DNA of 64,000 nt from Geothrix sp. 21YS21S-2 (GCF_030846775.1 NZ_CP132910.1:2886001-2950000); one strand, 5' to 3'. Counted from the first letter of the stretch, positions 41,267-50,146 are shown. Program-made: numbers and translations. The notes: a model not told the origin generated them from the letters alone.

Positions 41267-41812
41267 CTACACCGGCTTGACCAGGGTCTGGAGGGCCGCG
41301 GCGACCCGCTCCAGGGGCTCCACGGGATCCATCTGGTAGGCGGCTTCCAGCAGCCTGCCCAGGGCCTGCTCCTGGGCCGGCAGGTCCACGGACTGGGCGA
41401 AGATCACCCGCAGCGGGGCCGCCCCTTCCGCCACCTGGAGCAGCACCTCCCGGGGCGAGGCCCGGAAGCTCTCGCCCACCCGCGCCAGGGGGGACTCCTG
41501 CGTCTTCTGAACCGCCAGGGCCGGGCACTTCGCCTCCCCGTTCCAGCCCCCCGCGAGCTCCGCCGGGGGCAGGATGAAGAGGTCCGGCGGGGACTTGAGC
41601 TCCTTGAGAAGCGTCTTCTGGATCACCTCCTCCTTGAGGTGCGGCTCGAGGGCCTTGCCGTAGAGCACCGCCTGGAGCTTCGTGGGGGTGATGGGCTCGG
41701 TGTAGCGGAAATCCAGCGGGATCCCGGAGGCGTCGGTGAGGAGCAGCCCCCCCAGGTAGCTGGCGCCCTCCTTCATCGCCACGAAATAGGCCAGTTTCAG
41801 GGTATCTGCCAT
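41267..41812 (-). CDS. Unknown protein heading FHA-GGDEF-kinase cluster
   Basis: A 181-residue protein starting MADTLKLAYFVAMKEGASYL, with SYLGGLLLTDASGIPLDFRY near the N-terminus, which looks like a roadblock/longin-type strand-turn-strand. The C-terminal part is helical. No family is assigned. It is the first gene of the five-gene minus-strand run ending at 37012. Confidence 0.55.
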   Translation of the reverse strand: MADTLKLAYFVAMKEGASYLGGLLLTDASGIPLDFRYTEPITPTKLQAVLYGKALEPHLKEEVIQKTLLKELKSPPDLFILPPAELAGGWNGEAKCPALAVQKTQESPLARVGESFRASPREVLLQVAEGAAPLRVIFAQSVDLPAQEQALGRLLEAAYQMDPVEPLERVAAALQTLVKPV

Positions 41813-41883
41813 GGGTGCGTCCGCCTGTGGAGTTGGCTAAGAGGATACCGCGGGTTGGGCCCCCCGCATTTCACCCAAAGGTC

Positions 41884-41911
41884 TTGTTTTCCTCTTGAAA
41901 TTGGATATTCT
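41884..41911 (+). promoter_or_regulatory. Probable tRNA-Gln promoter
   Basis: TTGTTT (41884-41889) and TATTCT (41906-41911) are 16 bp apart. The predicted start of transcription is about 6 nt before the tRNA. Confidence 0.5.
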
Positions 41912-41923
41912 ATTAGTGCCGTT

Positions 41924-41998
41924 TGGGGAGTGGTCTAACGGTAGGACAACAGATTCTGATTCTGTCAGGTGAGGGTTCAAATCCTTCCTCCCCAACCA
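41924..41998 (+). tRNA. tRNA-Gln (anticodon CTG)
   Basis: 75 nt including an encoded CCA. The acceptor stem is TGGGGAG/CTCCCCA, the anticodon stem ACAGA/TCTGT encloses TTCTGAT (anticodon CTG), and the T-loop contains GGTTCAAATC. It stands alone. Confidence 0.95.
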
Positions 41999-42002
41999 AC
42001 CT

Positions 42003-42028
42003 GAAGGGCCTCCGCAAGGAGGCCCTTC
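42003..42028 (+). terminator. Hairpin after tRNA-Gln
   Basis: GAAGGGCCTCC, a GCAA tetraloop, then GGAGGCCCTTC: a perfect 11-bp stem starting 5 nt after the tRNA. No strong T-tract follows. Confidence 0.55.
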
Positions 42029-42187
42029 CGCCGTTCACCCGGGTGGAGGGTCCCCGAGAACCTCAACGGGGCTTCGGGGACGGGAGGGTTTGCCGGCCGC
42101 CACACCGATCTGAAGGGGGTCTGCGGGGCCGGAACGCCAGGGAAAGGGCTTCTGGTATCCTGGCCCATCCTTCCGGGCAGGTCCTCC

Positions 42188-43603
42188 GTGCTGCGTACCG
42201 CCGTTCTATCCCTCTGCCTCCTGGTGGGCTGTGCCTACACGAAGGTCATCTTCCAGAAGGTGCCGGACACCTCGTATCCCGCCTCCGAGGCACGGGCCGC
42301 CGTGCTGGAGCCCCTCGACGGAACCGGCGTGGAGCGTTGGCGGGAGGCCGGCCGCCGCATCATGCGGGCCCTCCAGGCCGACCACCCTGACCCGTGGTCC
42401 CGCTTCAGCCGCGAGGCCTTTCTGGCCCGTGTGGCCGACCTGGATCAAGACCTTCCAAGGCTGAGCGAGTATCAGGCAGCGCTGCGCTGGAAGCGGATCC
42501 TGGCCCGATTGGGGGATGCCCATACGGCACTCCGGGAAACCGCCACATCGGTCAGGAGTTGGCCGCTTCGGACCAGCCATGCCCAGGATGGCCTGAGAAT
42601 CATCCTCGTTGCCCACGGGCAGGAAGCCCTTCTGGGGGCGCGAGTCGTAGCCGTGGGCGGCGAACCCGTGGACGACTACCTTCATCGCCTCGAACCCTTC
42701 ATCGCTGACCCCGTCCCTTCCAAGCGGAGGCAGCTCCTGGCGGGTCTTTTTCCAGTGGGGTGGGCCTGGCTGGAGGCCCTGGGGGAGCTTCCTGGGGGCG
42801 CCCAGCCTCTCCTTGAACTTGAAGACCGGGAGGGGAAGCGGTTTGAGGCGAGGATGGAGGTGGGCCCGGAGGAGGGGAGGCGATGGGCCACGCTGCCCGG
42901 AGCCTGGAAGCGCCCGCGGGATCTTGAGCCCGATCGCTATTATGCCTTCCGGCTGCTGCAGGAGGACCGGACCCTCTATCTGCGCTACGCCAGGTGCCGG
43001 AATCGGACGGATGACCCCATGAAGGATTTCCTTGGGCGGATGGCCGAGGCTTGCCGGAACCGCCCCGTGGCCCGGATCGTGGTGGACCTCCGAGGCAATG
43101 CCGGGGGCGACGAGCGCGTGTTCGCACCCGTGCTGCGCTGGATCAGGAACAACCCGGCCTTCTCTCGGCCCGGAGGCACATGGGTGCTCACGGATGCGGG
43201 AACCCACAGCTCCGGCCACGGAGCGGCGCGGCGGCTCAAAGGGGACGGGGCGCTCCTCGCCGGCGGAGAGACGGGTCAACCTGACAACGCCTTTGGCCAG
43301 GTCCACTTCACGGTGCTCCCCGGACTCAGGCCGGTGTTCGGCTGTTCCGTGCGGCGCTTCCTCTGGGACAAGGGAAACCCGGAAGGCTGGCAGCGGGGCT
43401 TGATTCCGGACGTGCTCCTGGAGCCGACCGTGGAGGATGTTCTGGGCCTGTCGGATACCGTGCTGGATCGCGTGCTGGCCAGACCATTCCCTCTGCAGGC
43501 GCCAGGGATGAGCACCTCCACCCCATCCACCTCGATCAACCCTGACCCGGGATTCACCAAGCCCGGGCCCTCGGGGGCGCCTTTGAAAACCTCCGCAGGC
43601 TGA
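42188..43603 (+). CDS. S41-family peptidase-like lipoprotein
   Basis: A 471-residue exported protein with a lipobox (LCLLVGC, Cys about residue 15). The central part matches C-terminal processing peptidase (S41) folds: DAHTALRE early, ARIVVDLRGNAGGDERVF, and DAGTHSSGHGAARRL, where a Ser could be the nucleophile. The usual catalytic Lys pattern is not clear, so activity is uncertain. The Ser/Thr/Pro-rich tail (about 440-471) looks unstructured. Codon use is looser (lower GC at third positions) than in neighbours. GTG start. Confidence 0.7.
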   Translation: MLRTAVLSLCLLVGCAYTKVIFQKVPDTSYPASEARAAVLEPLDGTGVERWREAGRRIMRALQADHPDPWSRFSREAFLARVADLDQDLPRLSEYQAALRWKRILARLGDAHTALRETATSVRSWPLRTSHAQDGLRIILVAHGQEALLGARVVAVGGEPVDDYLHRLEPFIADPVPSKRRQLLAGLFPVGWAWLEALGELPGGAQPLLELEDREGKRFEARMEVGPEEGRRWATLPGAWKRPRDLEPDRYYAFRLLQEDRTLYLRYARCRNRTDDPMKDFLGRMAEACRNRPVARIVVDLRGNAGGDERVFAPVLRWIRNNPAFSRPGGTWVLTDAGTHSSGHGAARRLKGDGALLAGGETGQPDNAFGQVHFTVLPGLRPVFGCSVRRFLWDKGNPEGWQRGLIPDVLLEPTVEDVLGLSDTVLDRVLARPFPLQAPGMSTSTPSTSINPDPGFTKPGPSGAPLKTSAG

Positions 43604-43763
43604 AGGATGGGCCCGGCCCGATCCCAAAAGGAAAATCATGGCGACTTGACGTTGCATTCTCACCGCCGCAGGCGTTCAATGTGCCTGTCCCACCAGACCC
43701 CATCCCTTGGGAGGATTCCGCCGGCGGATTCCTGGCGGAAGGCCCCCCGCCCCAGGAGGCGCC

Positions 43764-44582
43764 ATGCGACTCGTCCCCCTCGTCCTCACCGCCGTGCTGG
43801 GCTTCCTGCCGGCCCACGCCGATCCGGACCGCCCCGGCTCCAAGGACCATCCGCTCCTGACGCGCATGCAGAACATGCACATCGTCGCCTACCGGACCCA
43901 GGCCTTCGATTCCTACCCCTTCAAGGGCCCCAAGGGCAAGACCACCCCGGTGGAGGGGCGGTTCTTCGAGATCCGCTACCAGGCCGACAAGGGCACCCAG
44001 GCCCCTTCGCCCCTGGCCATCCACCGCAACCACCAGGCCGCCCTGCGGGCCCTGGGCGGCACCGTCCTCCTCGAGGAGGGGCGCTACACGACGATGGTGG
44101 CCGCCAAGGGCGGCGCCGAGACCTGGATCCAGGTGGACTCGGCCTGGGGCGGGGGCTACCAGCTCACCATCGTGGAGAAGGCCGGCATGGCCCAGGAGGT
44201 CAAGGCCAACGCCGACGCCTTCCGGGCCGGCCTGGGCGCCGCGGGCCACGTGGAGGTGCCGGGCATCCACTTCGACTCCGGCAAGGCCGAGCTCAGGGAG
44301 GACTCCCGGGCCGCCGTGGCCGAGGTCGCCGTGCTCCTCAAGGCCAGCCCGGCCCTGAAGGTCTTCGTGGTGGGCCACACCGATTCCGTCGCCGCCCCCG
44401 ACCTGAACCTGAGGCTCTCCCAGGCCCGGGCCGAGTCCGTGGTCCAGGCCCTGGTGAAGGACCACGGCATCGCCCCCGCGCGCCTGCGCGGCTTCGGCGC
44501 CGGCCCCTTCGCGCCGGTGGCTTCCAACGACACCGAGGAGGGCCGCGGGAAGAACCGCCGGGTGGAACTGGTCAAGATGTAG
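43764..44582 (+). CDS. OmpA-family outer-membrane/periplasmic protein
   Basis: A 272-residue protein with a signal peptide (MRLVPLVLTAVLGFLPAHA) and a C-terminal OmpA domain, which binds peptidoglycan: IHFDSGKAELREDSRAAVAE, VVGHTDSVAAPDLNLRLSQA and EEGRGKNRRVEL. The N-terminal ~150 residues are a separate domain, with YTTMVAAKGGAETWIQV, seen in other OmpA-type proteins with DUF4892-like N-termini (weak resemblance). CAGGAGG precedes ATG 43764. It is convergent with and overlaps the alkyltransferase-like gene by 11 bp. Confidence 0.85.
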   Translation: MRLVPLVLTAVLGFLPAHADPDRPGSKDHPLLTRMQNMHIVAYRTQAFDSYPFKGPKGKTTPVEGRFFEIRYQADKGTQAPSPLAIHRNHQAALRALGGTVLLEEGRYTTMVAAKGGAETWIQVDSAWGGGYQLTIVEKAGMAQEVKANADAFRAGLGAAGHVEVPGIHFDSGKAELREDSRAAVAEVAVLLKASPALKVFVVGHTDSVAAPDLNLRLSQARAESVVQALVKDHGIAPARLRGFGAGPFAPVASNDTEEGRGKNRRVELVKM

Positions 44583-44889
44583 CGCCGTCCCAGCCGAAGG
44601 CCTTCAGGTCCAGGTTGCCCGCGTCGTCCACCTCGACGCCCTCGGCCCGGAGCCGCTCGATCTGGAGCATGGCCCCCCACCACCGGCCCCGGCTGGGCAC
44701 GTAGCCCTTGGAATTCACGATGCGGTGCCAGGGCAGGTCCGTGCCTTCGGGCAGGCCCTTGAGCACCATCCCCACCTGCCGCGGCCGGCGCGGGAAGCCC
44801 ACCATCCACGCGATCTGCTTGTACGTCGCCACCCGCCCCCGGGGAACGAGGGCCACCGCGGCGCACACGGCTTCCCGGAAGCCGTTCAC
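44572..44889 (-). CDS. Alkyltransferase-like (ATL) DNA-binding protein
   Basis: A 105-residue protein with only the DNA-binding domain of O6-alkylguanine transferases: VPRGRVATYKQIAWMVG, RQVGMVLKG and LPWHRIVNSKGYV. The methyl-accepting Cys of PCHR is Trp here (PWHR), the hallmark of ATL proteins, which flag O6-alkylguanine for nucleotide excision repair. The GTG start overlaps the stop of the DUF2203 gene (GTGA). Confidence 0.85.
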   Translation of the reverse strand: MNGFREAVCAAVALVPRGRVATYKQIAWMVGFPRRPRQVGMVLKGLPEGTDLPWHRIVNSKGYVPSRGRWWGAMLQIERLRAEGVEVDDAGNLDLKAFGWDGATS

Positions 44890-45251
44890 CCGCGCCGGAC
44901 CTCCGGCTTGAGCGCCACGGGAACCCGGGAGGAGAAGCCCCCCTCGTAGCTGTGCCAGTGGTCCAGGTCCTCCTCGGGGAAGGCCCAGCACCAGTAGCCG
45001 TCCCCGGAATCGAAGTCCACCAGCCAGGGGCCCTTCACGTCGGGGCCCAGGTCGCGCACGGCTTCGGCCCAGCTCTCCATGAGGGCCTCCAGGCGGGTCT
45101 GGAGCGATTCCACCCGCGCATCCTCCTGCCGGTCCTCGGCGGCCTGCAGCTCCTCCGCGAGGCTCGAGGCCAGTTCGAACACCGGTCGCGTGATGACCTG
45201 GACCTGAGGCAGCGCCGCCCGGGCTTCCTCGAGAGTGAAAACTCGGGCCAT
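44886..45251 (-). CDS. DUF2203 family protein
   Basis: A 121-residue protein matching DUF2203: FTLEEARAALPQVQVITRPV at the N-terminus, a coiled-coil-like Glu/Gln-rich helix (about 30-60), then GPWLVDFDSGDGYWCWAF and WHSYEGGFSSRV. The function is unknown. It is coupled to the ATL gene downstream and divergent from the gene before lpxB. Confidence 0.7.
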   Translation of the reverse strand: MARVFTLEEARAALPQVQVITRPVFELASSLAEELQAAEDRQEDARVESLQTRLEALMESWAEAVRDLGPDVKGPWLVDFDSGDGYWCWAFPEEDLDHWHSYEGGFSSRVPVALKPEVRRG

Positions 45252-45283
45252 GGATGCCTCCAGTGTTCCATGATAATCACCTG

Positions 45284-45871
45284 ATGCGATTTGTGCCCCT
45301 CGTCCCTTCCGAAATCGACCCCGGCGCCCATAAGCCCTTCCAGGCCATCGAACTGGCGTGGAATGGCCGACTCCACCCGGCCTGGGCCGGCCTCCCCGTG
45401 CACGCCATCCACCTGGCTCCGGCCCCCTGGGACGAGGCGCTGGGCGAGACCGCCATGGCGGCCCTGCGGGCCCGCCTGGAGCCCGACTTCCTGGTGCTGG
45501 CCGCCGAGGACCCGGAAGCCCGCATGGACGTCTCCCGCTTCCTGGGCGTCCTGGAGGGCCTGCTGGAGATCACCCACGGCACCGGCGTCAAGCTGGCCCT
45601 GCGCCCCGCCCCCGGCGCCGCTCCGGGCCTGGTCAGGCGGCTGCGCGAAGCCCGCGGGGAGGCGGTGGGGTTCTGCTGGGACCGCGGCGTGGGCGCGGAC
45701 CTGGAGTGCATCTCGGACCGGCTCTTCTGCGCGGTGGCCGAGCCCGGCGACGACCTCGCGGGCCTGGAGGCCCTGGGCTACCGGTGGAACGTGGCGGTGC
45801 CCGGGGGCGCCGGCCTGGAGGACCTGGCCCGGGCCTGGCCCGAGGTGCTGTTCAAGGGAGGCGCGCAGTGA
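45284..45871 (+). CDS. Unknown protein coupled to lpxB, possible TIM-barrel
   Basis: A 195-residue protein of unknown function. The alternating strand/helix pattern (ELAWNGRLHPAWAGL, DFLVLAAEDPEARMD, VKLALRPAPG, VGFCWDRGV) is like sugar-phosphate isomerase/AP-endonuclease-type TIM barrels, but it is shorter than most. The start is uncertain: ATG 45254 is also in frame; MRFVPLVPSEID seems the natural N-terminus. The stop overlaps the GTG of lpxB (GTGA). Confidence 0.55.
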   Translation: MRFVPLVPSEIDPGAHKPFQAIELAWNGRLHPAWAGLPVHAIHLAPAPWDEALGETAMAALRARLEPDFLVLAAEDPEARMDVSRFLGVLEGLLEITHGTGVKLALRPAPGAAPGLVRRLREARGEAVGFCWDRGVGADLECISDRLFCAVAEPGDDLAGLEALGYRWNVAVPGGAGLEDLARAWPEVLFKGGAQ

Positions 45872-46980
45872 AGCCCCTCCTCGTCATCGCCGGCGAAGCC
45901 TCCGGCGACCTCCACGGCGCCGAGATCCTCAAGGAGCTCCGAGCCCTGCGCCCCGACCTTCGCATCATCGGCGTGGGCGGCGGCCTCATGACCCCCTTCC
46001 TGGACCGCAAACTGGCGGACGTGAAGGATCTGGGCGTCGTGGGCTTCGTGGAGGTCATCCGCCACCTGCCCAAGCTGCGCCGCCTCTTCAAGCTCATCCA
46101 GGACGTGGCCCGGGAGGAGGGGGTGGGCACGGTCCTCTTCATCGACTATCCCGGGCTCAACCTCCGCCTGGCCAAGGCCTTCCGCAAGGCGATGCCGGGC
46201 CTGCGCCTGCACTGGTACGTATGCCCCCAGGTGTGGGCCTGGAAGGCGGGCCGCATCCCGGAACTGGGCCGCACCCTGGATGCCCTCTACTGCCTGTTCG
46301 ACTTCGAGCCGGCCCTCTTCCAGGGCCTCCACGTGGAGGCCCTCTGGGTGGGCAACCCCCTGGTGGAGGCCGTGGTGCCCGAGGTGGACCGGGAGACCTT
46401 CTTCCGGAGGGCCGGCCTGGACCCCTCCCGACCCCTGGTGGCCCTTCTTCCCGGCAGCCGCGGCAGCGAACTGGACCGCCTCCTGCCGCCCCTGGTGGCC
46501 ACCGTCGCCGGGTGGGACGGCCCGGACGTCCAGTGGGTGCTCCCCGTGGCGCCCACCCTGGATGCGGCCTCCCTCCGGCTGGAAGGCGCCCCCATCCGGC
46601 TGGTGGAGGACCTGGGCTACGCCGCCCGGGCCTACGCCGACGCCGCCCTGGTGTGCTCGGGCACCGCCACCCTGGAGACCGCCCTCCTGGGCACGCCCTT
46701 CGCGATCATCTACAAGCTGAGCCCCCTGACCTATCTGGCCGCGCGGTACTTCGTGCGGATCCCCCACTTCGGCCTGGCCAACGTGGTGGCCGGCCGCGAA
46801 GTGGCGCCCGAACTCCTGCAGGGCGAGGTGAACCCCGTCCGGCTCCGGCAGGTGCTCAAGGACCTCCTGGAACCCGGGAAGGCGGCCTCCATGCGCGAGG
46901 AACTGGCCGGCATCCGGGCCCGCCTGGGCGAACCGGGAGCGGCGCGCCGGGTGGCGGACCACCTTGCCGCGTTTCTCTAG
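45868..46980 (+). CDS. lpxB: Lipid-A-disaccharide synthase
   Basis: A GT19 glycosyltransferase that joins lipid X and UDP-diacylglucosamine. The 370-residue protein shows IAGEASGDLHGAEILKEL, the family's LGVVGFVEVI, IDYPGLNLRLAK, YVCPQVWAWK, LLPGSRGSEL and ALVCSGTATLETAL. The length is normal. The GTG start overlaps the upstream stop. No other lpx genes are next to it. Confidence 0.94.
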   Translation: MKPLLVIAGEASGDLHGAEILKELRALRPDLRIIGVGGGLMTPFLDRKLADVKDLGVVGFVEVIRHLPKLRRLFKLIQDVAREEGVGTVLFIDYPGLNLRLAKAFRKAMPGLRLHWYVCPQVWAWKAGRIPELGRTLDALYCLFDFEPALFQGLHVEALWVGNPLVEAVVPEVDRETFFRRAGLDPSRPLVALLPGSRGSELDRLLPPLVATVAGWDGPDVQWVLPVAPTLDAASLRLEGAPIRLVEDLGYAARAYADAALVCSGTATLETALLGTPFAIIYKLSPLTYLAARYFVRIPHFGLANVVAGREVAPELLQGEVNPVRLRQVLKDLLEPGKAASMREELAGIRARLGEPGAARRVADHLAAFL

Positions 46981-47052
46981 GAAAGGACCGGCCAGGCCTT
47001 ATCCTGCCCTTTCCTCTCGATCCAATTCACATCCCTGTTTCAGCAGGGCCGG

Positions 47053-47151
47053 CCAGGAATGAGAAGGCGCGCAGGCTAGCTGCCTTCGCCGACCCATTCC
47101 TGCAATCGCCCTGCTGAAACAGGGAATCAGATGTATGGGATGGATGGGGAT
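47053..47151. repeat. Hairpin repeat element downstream of lpxB
   Basis: CCCTGTTTCAGCAGGGC (47053-47069) is the exact complement of 47108-47124. Inside it CAGGAATG (47074-47081) pairs with CATTCCTG (47095-47102). It is followed by GGGATGGATGGGGAT (about 47137-47151), nearly identical to GGGATGGACGGGGAT beside the hairpin at 53.1 kb. It sits between the convergent lpxB and outer-membrane protein genes. It is probably a dispersed REP-like element that may also stop transcription. Confidence 0.6.
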
Positions 47152-47213
47152 CTTCCTGCCTTGAGCGCCCCCTTCATCCTGTGTCCAGGAAGCCCCGGGC
47201 TTTGCCGGCAGCC

Positions 47214-47789
47214 CTAGAACCGGTACGTGGCCGCGGCCATGATGGCCACCGCGGTGGTGTCGGGGTCCATCTTGCCCATGAGGGCCTTGACCTCGAAGTC
47301 CAGGGACCGCGTCCAGCGGTACCCGAACCCGAAGGTGCCCGCCATGTGCCCCGCCTTCTGGTCCACCTTGCCCAGCACCGGGTCCGACTTCGACCAGGAC
47401 CATTCGTAGATGCCCACGCCCGCCACCAGGTAGGGGCCCTTGGGGCTGGCCGGGCGCAGCATCCGCACCGCCTCGGCGCTGAGGTGGCCCACGGACACCT
47501 TGCCCGCGGAGCCGGGGAGCTTGGTCAGGTTGCCCCAGAACCAGAAGTCCATGCCCAGGGCCACGCGGTACCGCCAGCCCGGGTAGTACTCGGCCAGGTC
47601 GTTCTCCATCACGAGGCTGATACCCACCCCCGGCGCGTTCCCGCCGCCCACGGCATCCCCCAGGCCCGATTCGGGAAAGCTCCCCCGCAGCTGGAGGCCC
47701 AGGGTGGAGGGCTCGGCCTCCTGGCCCCAGAGCGCGGAGGCCAGGAGGATTCCCGAGGTGATGGCCAGTGTCCTATGGACGGCGTGCAT
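47214..47789 (-). CDS. Predicted outer-membrane beta-barrel protein
   Basis: A 191-residue protein with a signal peptide ending ASALWGQ, then alternating amphipathic strands (GLQLRGSF, YRVALGMDFWFWG, YLVAGVGIYEWSWS, GTFGFGYRWTRSLDFEV) and a terminal aromatic residue (ATYRF), as outer-membrane barrels need for BAM recognition. The size suits an eight-stranded barrel. The function is unknown. Confidence 0.7.
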   Translation of the reverse strand: MHAVHRTLAITSGILLASALWGQEAEPSTLGLQLRGSFPESGLGDAVGGGNAPGVGISLVMENDLAEYYPGWRYRVALGMDFWFWGNLTKLPGSAGKVSVGHLSAEAVRMLRPASPKGPYLVAGVGIYEWSWSKSDPVLGKVDQKAGHMAGTFGFGYRWTRSLDFEVKALMGKMDPDTTAVAIMAAATYRF

Positions 47790-47821
47790 GGCGGATCCTA
47801 TGGAAGTGGCTCCAGTCTACT

Positions 47822-48340
47822 TCAGTACGAGGCCACCACCTCGTCCCAGTGCCCCTGGGCCCGCAGGATGGCCTCGGCCACGGCCCGCACCACGCCGGCT
47901 CCACCGTCCACGGGCACGACCAGGTGGCAGGCCGCGCGCACCTCCGCCACGGCGTCCCGGGGACAGCAGGCGAGGCCCACCCGCGTGAGCAGGGGCAGGT
48001 CGGCCAGGTCGTCGCCCACGTGGGCGACCTCCTCGGGGGCCAGGCCGTACTTGGCGCAGAGCTGGTCCAACACCGGCTTCTTGGCCAGGTGGCCCACGAA
48101 GCAGTCCTCCACCTTCAGGTCCCAGGCCCGGTGGATCGTGGCCGGGGAATCCAGCCCCGAGATGAAGGCCACCGGGATCCGGAACCGCTGGAGCCACTTG
48201 ATCCCCGCGCCGTCCCGCACGTTGAAGGCCTTGGTGTGCCGGGGATCCGTGCCGTAGACCAGGGCCCCGGTGGTGAGCACCCCGTCCACGTCGGTGCACA
48301 CGAGGCGGATGGCCCGGGCCCTTTCTTCGATGCTGGTCAT
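47822..48340 (-). CDS. kdsC: 3-deoxy-D-manno-octulosonate 8-phosphate phosphatase
   Basis: A HAD-family phosphatase releasing Kdo for LPS. The 172-residue protein has the motif I DVDGVLTTGALVYG with nucleophile D17, FNVRDGAGIKWLQ, FISGLDS, the KKPVLDQL lysine and HVGDDLADLPLL. It lacks a cap domain, as in tetrameric KdsC. Where many KdsC have FISGR, this one has FISGL. Confidence 0.88.
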   Translation of the reverse strand: MTSIEERARAIRLVCTDVDGVLTTGALVYGTDPRHTKAFNVRDGAGIKWLQRFRIPVAFISGLDSPATIHRAWDLKVEDCFVGHLAKKPVLDQLCAKYGLAPEEVAHVGDDLADLPLLTRVGLACCPRDAVAEVRAACHLVVPVDGGAGVVRAVAEAILRAQGHWDEVVASY

Positions 48341-48399
48341 GGGATCGCCTCCGGGAACGGAACAAGGATATCTTCTAAAGCATCTTAGGAAAGGATCCC

Positions 48400-48504
48400 A
48401 TGTACCTGGGCAAGGCAGTGCTCGTTCTGGCCCTGGTCTGGGGGATCCTCTTCATCGTCAAGCAGATCCTGCTCTTCTTCCGTGGAGGCCAACCCCGTGG
48501 GTGA
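48400..48504 (+). CDS. 34-residue single-pass membrane protein
   Basis: A short frame (ATG 48400, TGA 48502-48504) with AGGA about 7 nt upstream. It encodes a short N-terminus, one membrane helix of about 22 residues (AVLVLALVWGILFIVKQILL) and a basic end (FFRGGQPRG). It overlaps the start of the rhodanese gene by 23 bases, so it may recruit or couple that protein at the membrane. The composition and ribosome site support it; expression is unproven. Confidence 0.5.
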   Translation: MYLGKAVLVLALVWGILFIVKQILLFFRGGQPRG

Positions 48505-48760
48505 TTTCGACCAGCTCAAAGCCGCAGGCGCCCAGCTCGTGGACGTGAGGACCCCGGCCGAGTACGGCCAGGGCAACGTCCCCGGCAGCGTCAACATCCC
48601 CCTGGACCAGCTCCAGCTCCGCGTGGCCGAGATCGATCCCGGGCGGCCGGTGATCGTCTTCTGCGCCAGCGGGGGCCGGTCCGGCATCGCCAAGCAGTTC
48701 CTGGAGCGGGAGGGATGCGTCGAGGTCCACAACGGCGGGGCCTGGACGAACCTGCTGTAG
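48482..48760 (+). CDS. Rhodanese-like single-domain protein
   Basis: A 92-residue rhodanese domain: QLVDVRTPAEYGQGNVPGSV, IPLDQL and the active loop FCASGGRSGIA with the catalytic Cys. It carries persulfide sulfur or acts as a thiosulfate sulfurtransferase. The start is GTG 48482, or GTG 48497 if translation is coupled to the 34-residue gene upstream. Its stop abuts the stop of the convergent MFS gene with no base between. Confidence 0.82.
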   Translation: MEANPVGDFDQLKAAGAQLVDVRTPAEYGQGNVPGSVNIPLDQLQLRVAEIDPGRPVIVFCASGGRSGIAKQFLEREGCVEVHNGGAWTNLL

Positions 48761-50146
48761 CTACCGTTCCTGGCAGGGGAGCTCGAGGCCGAAGCCCTTG
48801 GCCTTGTCCTCCATCTTCAGGAGCAGGCCGAACACCACGGCCAGCACGCCCAGGCAGGTGAAGATCATCATGGGCAGGGCGTAGTTGTAGGCCGGGCTGC
48901 TGACGCCGTCCACCACCCGGGTGCCGACGATGCAATAGCGGTCAAGCACGTACCCGATGAGGTAGGGGACGCCCCACAGGGCCACCAGGTTCTGGGTCCA
49001 GAAGATCAGGGCGTAGGCCGTGCCCAGCTGGCGGTGGGGAATGAACTTGGGCACCGACGGCCACATGGCGGAAGGCACCAGGGCGAAGGCGAAGCCCAGG
49101 AAGATCGTGGCGACCAGGGCCACCACCCAGCTGTTGAGCAGCGGCACGGTGAACACGAAGTGCACGGCCACCAGGAGCACGGAGCCCATGACCATGAGGG
49201 TGGCGCCCCTGCCCTTGCGGTCGTAGTAGCTGCCGAAGAGGAACGTCAGCGGCATGGCGGCGTAGGGGAGGATGCTGGGGATGGAGCCGGCCAGGCTCTC
49301 TTTCACGTGGAACTTCTGGACCATGAGGTCCGGGGCGTACTTGAGGAAGGGGAAGACGCCCGAATAGAAGAGGGCGCAGAGGATGGTGATGTACCAGAAC
49401 CCGCGGATGCGCAGGATCTCGCCGATGTCCGACAGGCGGAAGGCATCCTCCTCGGCCACGCCCTGGGTGTCGACCCCCTCGGTCCGGTCCAGCTTCAGGT
49501 CCATGGCGCAGTAGAAGAAGTAGGCCACGAGGCCCACGCCCAGGAGCACGACCCCCACGAGGATGGGCGCCCCCACGGACTTGAAGTAGACCGCGATGGG
49601 CCCGCCCAGGCCGATGGCGAGGCCGGTCCCGATGCGGGCCGTGCCCACCTGGAGCCCCATGGCCAGGGCGATCTCGTAGCCCTTGAACCACCTCGCGATG
49701 ACCTTGGTGGCCGTGACCCCGACGATCTCGATGCCCACCCCGAAGGTGGCGAACCCCAGCGAGGCCGCCATGACCTGGCCCTTGACGTGGACCAGCGGGA
49801 CCATGGTCCCGTCCAGGGCGTGCGTGCTCACCGCCCACCACTTGATCCCGCAGCCGATCACCATGAGCGAGCTCGCGAGGATGCCGGTGAACCGGGCCCC
49901 CATCTTGTCCAGGATGATGCCGCCGAAGATGAGCATGAAGAGGAAGACGTTGAACCAGGCGTAGGCGCCCGTGACGAACCCGTACTCCGCGCTGGTCCAC
50001 TTCAGCTGCTGCTCGATCAGGGGCTTGAGCGGGGACAGGACGTCGGCCACGTAGTATCCGCACAGCATCGTGAACGACACGATGAGCAGGGACGTCCATC
50101 GGGCCAGGACCGAATCGCGCAGGGATCTTCTGATGGCTTCCGTCAT
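48761..50146 (-). CDS. Major facilitator superfamily transporter
   Basis: A 461-residue protein with about 12 membrane helices in two halves joined by a charged loop ([19 protein letters not shown]). MFS features include [15 protein letters not shown] in loop 2-3 and [14 protein letters not shown] at the equivalent place in the second half. The substrate is unknown; the layout is like organic-anion or nitrate-type facilitators. Confidence 0.82.
   Translation of the reverse strand: MTEAIRRSLRDSVLARWTSLLIVSFTMLCGYYVADVLSPLKPLIEQQLKWTSAEYGFVTGAYAWFNVFLFMLIFGGIILDKMGARFTGILASSLMVIGCGIKWWAVSTHALDGTMVPLVHVKGQVMAASLGFATFGVGIEIVGVTATKVIARWFKGYEIALAMGLQVGTARIGTGLAIGLGGPIAVYFKSVGAPILVGVVLLGVGLVAYFFYCAMDLKLDRTEGVDTQGVAEEDAFRLSDIGEILRIRGFWYITILCALFYSGVFPFLKYAPDLMVQKFHVKESLAGSIPSILPYAAMPLTFLFGSYYDRKGRGATLMVMGSVLLVAVHFVFTVPLLNSWVVALVATIFLGFAFALVPSAMWPSVPKFIPHRQLGTAYALIFWTQNLVALWGVPYLIGYVLDRYCIVGTRVVDGVSSPAYNYALPMMIFTCLGVLAVVFGLLLKMEDKAKGFGLELPCQER

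Noticed and set aside
42003-42028. Phage attachment site next to tRNA-Gln
   Set aside because: No repeat of the tRNA 3' end and no integrase gene are seen nearby; the sequence is a simple hairpin.
44572-44889. O6-methylguanine-DNA methyltransferase
   Set aside because: The acceptor Cys is replaced by Trp (PWHR), so it is called alkyltransferase-like.
48400-48760. One membrane-anchored rhodanese split by a frameshift
   Set aside because: The short frame ends with its own stop after a basic tail, and the rhodanese has a plausible GTG start; no homopolymer marks a shift point.
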